Shown here: positions 61,911-64,000 of the stretch, piece by piece
Layout of the letters: each line of letters begins with the position of its first letter
Numbering within the stretch: position 1 is the first letter of the stretch
Origin: Hyphomicrobiaceae bacterium
Lineage (GTDB): Bacteria; Pseudomonadota; Alphaproteobacteria; Rhizobiales; Hyphomicrobiaceae
Reading direction: 5' to 3'
Length of the DNA stretch: 64,000 nucleotides
Assembly (NCBI GenBank): GCA_020638035.1
Contig: JACKJI010000006.1
Coordinates: forward strand, 75,823-139,822
Position numbers and translations under genes: made by a program
The notes under the pieces: generated by a model
What the model was told of the DNA's origin: nothing
Seen by the model: the letters and a program-made list of their open reading frames with translations, nothing else
Databases searched by the model: none

Positions 61911-62540
61911 TCAATCCGACTTGCGGTTCTGACCATCCCATATCAGTTCGAAAATCAGGATCATGAGTTCGATAGCGGGCAGGCTGGACAGTGACGACTG
62001 GCCGAGGTTCGTATCATGATTGAGACGTATGTCGTAATGATCCCGAGGCGTCGGCGGATAGTTGTGCATGTCGGTGTGATAGGCACTCAGGCAGGGAACT
62101 TCCAAGCCACGCAGGGTCCGGAAGTACCGGTATAGGCCATCCACCCTGAGATTACGGACCAGCAGTTCGGAGAAGTCCTGCCCGAGTGGGCGGGCTGCCC
62201 AGGAGAGCGAGAGTATTTCATTCGCGAAGGGAACGAATCTGCTTCGCACATTTGACTGATGCTTGGGAACGAGAGGACGAAAAAGAACAAGGGTTAGCGC
62301 CGTCATGGCAGCAATCTTCGGTGGCTCCGTCCGCTCAATGCCAAAGTCCTTCTTGTAGGCTTCGCTCAACAGGAAGTAGGCCTCAGTCGCCCGCAACAAT
62401 CGCACATCATTCAGCTCGCACTCCTGCTCGCCGCCGAAGGACAACATCTCGTGCGACTTCAGTTGTTCGGCAGCCTCGGCAAGTTCGTAATAGCGTTCTT
62501 CGACTCGCGGCTTCAATGCTTTGCGATCTATGACAACCAT
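61911..62540 (-). CDS. Hypothetical protein, 209 aa
   Basis: ATG 62540 follows GGAGGGATGC, a very good site. The protein is mixed helical/strand with no signal peptide and no motif I know (VEERYYELAEAAEQLKSHEM, then YFLLSEAYKKDFG). The open frame extends to 62750, but the site favours 62540. Function unknown. Confidence 0.6.
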   Translation of the reverse strand: MVVIDRKALKPRVEERYYELAEAAEQLKSHEMLSFGGEQECELNDVRLLRATEAYFLLSEAYKKDFGIERTEPPKIAAMTALTLVLFRPLVPKHQSNVRSRFVPFANEILSLSWAARPLGQDFSELLVRNLRVDGLYRYFRTLRGLEVPCLSAYHTDMHNYPPTPRDHYDIRLNHDTNLGQSSLSSLPAIELMILIFELIWDGQNRKSD

Positions 62541-62783
62541 GCATCCCTCCGAACATGGCAATGAGCCCCCCGGGGCGCGCCGAACCACGCGGTCGCTCCA
62601 TGTCCAATGGACAAGGAGAAACAATTCGGCCTGATTGGTGGCGCCAAGGCCCTTCCCGGTATCAATAGGACGGGCGAACGCAAGCGCAAAAAAAGCGGGA
62701 GGCGGACAATACATCCGCCTCCTTCCGTATTCAACAGCCAATCCGTTCAAGGAAAAGCGCTACGCCGGAACCCAATGAAGGCT

Positions 62784-62981
62784 TCAGCTCATGATGCGTT
62801 TGATCGTGTCGAGCACGCTCAGACTCTTCGAGCGATGCTTCTGCAGCTCCGCGCTGGTGACCGATGGAAAATGGTTGGTGCTCGTCCACGTCTTCCAATA
62901 GTCGACACCAGGCCCGCTGAGATCTTCGTTCTGGCGTGAGCACGCCAATCCCTCAAGTTCCTCTGGTGTGCGAACAGGCAT
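62784..62981 (-). CDS. Hypothetical small protein, 65 aa
   Basis: ATG 62981 has GGACC upstream; an in-frame GTG at 63017 would extend it by 12 residues. The peptide is hydrophilic with a helical C-terminal segment. No motif. It is not part of an obvious operon. Confidence 0.45.
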   Translation of the reverse strand: MPVRTPEELEGLACSRQNEDLSGPGVDYWKTWTSTNHFPSVTSAELQKHRSKSLSVLDTIKRIMS

Positions 62982-63104
62982 AGCAGGTCCTATAAAATTT
63001 GGTCGGGTGCTCTCCACCTGATTCGATAACGCTACGTAAACGTTGCAAATCAGTCAATGTGAAACCCATTTGTTACACCTCGATCTCCTGATCGAGGAAT
63101 GAAT

Positions 63105-63773
63105 TCAGCCCTTCGCCTCGCTGGCGGCGGCTTCCTCTTCAGCCGGAACTTCCGCAGCGGTCGCCTCGGCGATCAAGCGCTGCGCCTGGCCGACCCAGTC
63201 CTCGCGCTCGATCTTGCCATCGAGCTGCAGGTTCTCGTCGACGTTGGCGATGTCCTCATCGGAGAAGTTCGCAACCTGCTCCAGCTTGAAGCAGTTGAGC
63301 TGCTTCAGGCGAGCGGCGAGATCGGCATCGATACCGGTGATCTGCGTCAGATCCTCGACCTCACCCTTCGGCTTCTTGAAGCCCTTCCACGCAGCGTTGA
63401 GACGGCGGGCGCGAGCATCGGTACGCTCGGCGATACGGGCGGACTTACCGCGGCGACCACGCAGATAATAGAGCTTGGCCCGGCGCACCTTGCCACGGCG
63501 AATGACCTCGATCGCCGTGATGAAGGGAGAATAGATCGGGAAGACGCGCTCCACGCCCTCGCCATAGGAGATCTTGCGAACCGTGAAGCTCTCGTTGAGA
63601 CCTGCGCCGGAGCGACCGATGCAGACGCCCTCGTAGGCCTGGTTGCGGGTGTTGTTACCCTCAACCACCCTGACCATGACCTTCAGTGTGTCACCGGGGC
63701 CGAATTCAGGCACAGAACGCTTGGCAGTGATCGCCTTGATCTGCTCCTGCTCGAGCTGCTTGATGATGTCCAT
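63105..63773 (-). CDS. rplS: 50S ribosomal protein L19 with C-terminal helix-hairpin-helix extension, 222 aa
   Basis: Residues 1-125 are L19 (QIKAITAKRSVPEFGPGDTL, EGVCIGRSGAGLNESFTVRK and GKVRRAKLYYLRGRRGKSARI). Residues about 138-205 are a helix-hairpin-helix-like domain (DLTQITGIDADLAARLKQL...EDIANVDENLQLDGKIER) of the kind usually seen at the C-terminus of alphaproteobacterial L21. An acidic, Ala-rich tail closes the protein. The region 63774-64000 upstream holds no clear gene; trmD would be expected further upstream. Confidence 0.9.
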   Translation of the reverse strand: MDIIKQLEQEQIKAITAKRSVPEFGPGDTLKVMVRVVEGNNTRNQAYEGVCIGRSGAGLNESFTVRKISYGEGVERVFPIYSPFITAIEVIRRGKVRRAKLYYLRGRRGKSARIAERTDARARRLNAAWKGFKKPKGEVEDLTQITGIDADLAARLKQLNCFKLEQVANFSDEDIANVDENLQLDGKIEREDWVGQAQRLIAEATAAEVPAEEEAAASEAKG

Positions 63774-64000
63774 GTTCTTTAGTCCTTGATTTCGTTCATC
63801 AAAGCAGAGGAGCCGCAGGACCCTGACCCGATCCTTCCGGACGGGTGGGAGCGGCTCGTGCGGCCCGATTTTCCGGGCGTCCCAGCTCGTGGGGATTTAT
63901 CGTTGGCGGGGTGATAGCCGAAGTCGCGGGCTTTGTCGAGCGGGGCCGCGCGGCGACGGCGCAAACGGCATCAGCCGGCTCCACGCGCTCGGGCATAGGA

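Noticed and set aside
63799..63996. 65-aa minus-strand open frame upstream of rplS
   Set aside because: No ribosome site or family resemblance, and the trmD C-terminus that would be expected there is not recognisable.

Overview
The window looks like a high-GC alphaproteobacterial chromosome, most likely Hyphomicrobiales (Rhizobiales). The evidence is the rpmH-rnpA-yidC-engB-argB order, an L19 carrying an alphaproteobacterial-type helix-hairpin-helix tail, and the overall codon usage. The species cannot be named from the sequence. About the left 36.3 kb is accessory DNA ending at the 3' end of a tRNA-Arg(ACG) gene (36297-36373, minus strand). The right 27.6 kb is mostly ordinary core chromosome.

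Accessory region, left to right. (1) 1-1.9 kb: one unidentified helical protein and a truncated ORF. (2) 2.0-10.2 kb: a compact, mostly co-directional replication/transfer module. It has an NTPase, an AlpA/MerR-like helix-turn-helix protein, a rolling-circle Rep with a Cys cluster and HUH/Tyr motifs, a putative ssDNA-binding protein, an AAA+ ATPase, two proline-rich proteins, an FtsK/SpoIIIE-type motor and a membrane partner. Several genes overlap by ATGA. Two 22/23-identical copies of a promoter-proximal repeat precede its two sub-operons. (3) 10.2-16 kb: plasmid-type cargo (DnaJ-type zinc protein, DUF3768, a K+-channel-like protein), two large perfect or near-perfect inverted repeats, and a MobC/MobA relaxase pair. 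(4) 16.1-22.7 kb: a 1741-aa STAND-like NTPase divergent from a PIN-domain protein, a candidate defence module. (5) 24.3-33.7 kb: a chlorate/perchlorate respiration island. It has a hybrid histidine kinase and OmpR-type regulator, chlorite dismutase, a type II DMSO-reductase alpha and beta subunit, a TorD-like chaperone, a monoheme cytochrome c and a cysteine-free AhpD-like protein. (6) 34.1-36.1 kb: a ParD/ParE-type toxin-antitoxin pair, a serine resolvase and a receiver-domain protein whose phospho-acceptor Asp is Asn.

Core region. 36.6-41.5 kb is a minus-strand cluster (histidine kinase, flavin disulfide reductase, TVP38-type membrane protein, DUF547). 42-49 kb is rpmH, rnpA, yidC, engB and argB, interrupted by a minus-strand gene for a Clp-N/proline-rich/tail-anchored protein. 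49-64 kb holds a SAM methyltransferase, a winged-helix/TPR regulator, methionine gamma-lyase, a THUMP RNA methyltransferase, a cNMP-binding protein, DUF4186, radC, map, an OmpA-family protein with four long internal repeats, two small unknown genes and rplS.

How the parts work together. The respiration island should reduce chlorate (perhaps perchlorate) in the periplasm on a Mo-bisMGD/Fe-S enzyme fed by cytochrome c, with Cld converting chlorite to chloride and O2. Four GATTC repeats spaced exactly 10 bp lie between the regulator and cld and are a strong candidate regulator-binding site. The left module pairs rolling-circle replication with an FtsK-type motor and a separate relaxase. No type IV secretion genes or tyrosine integrase are visible in the window.
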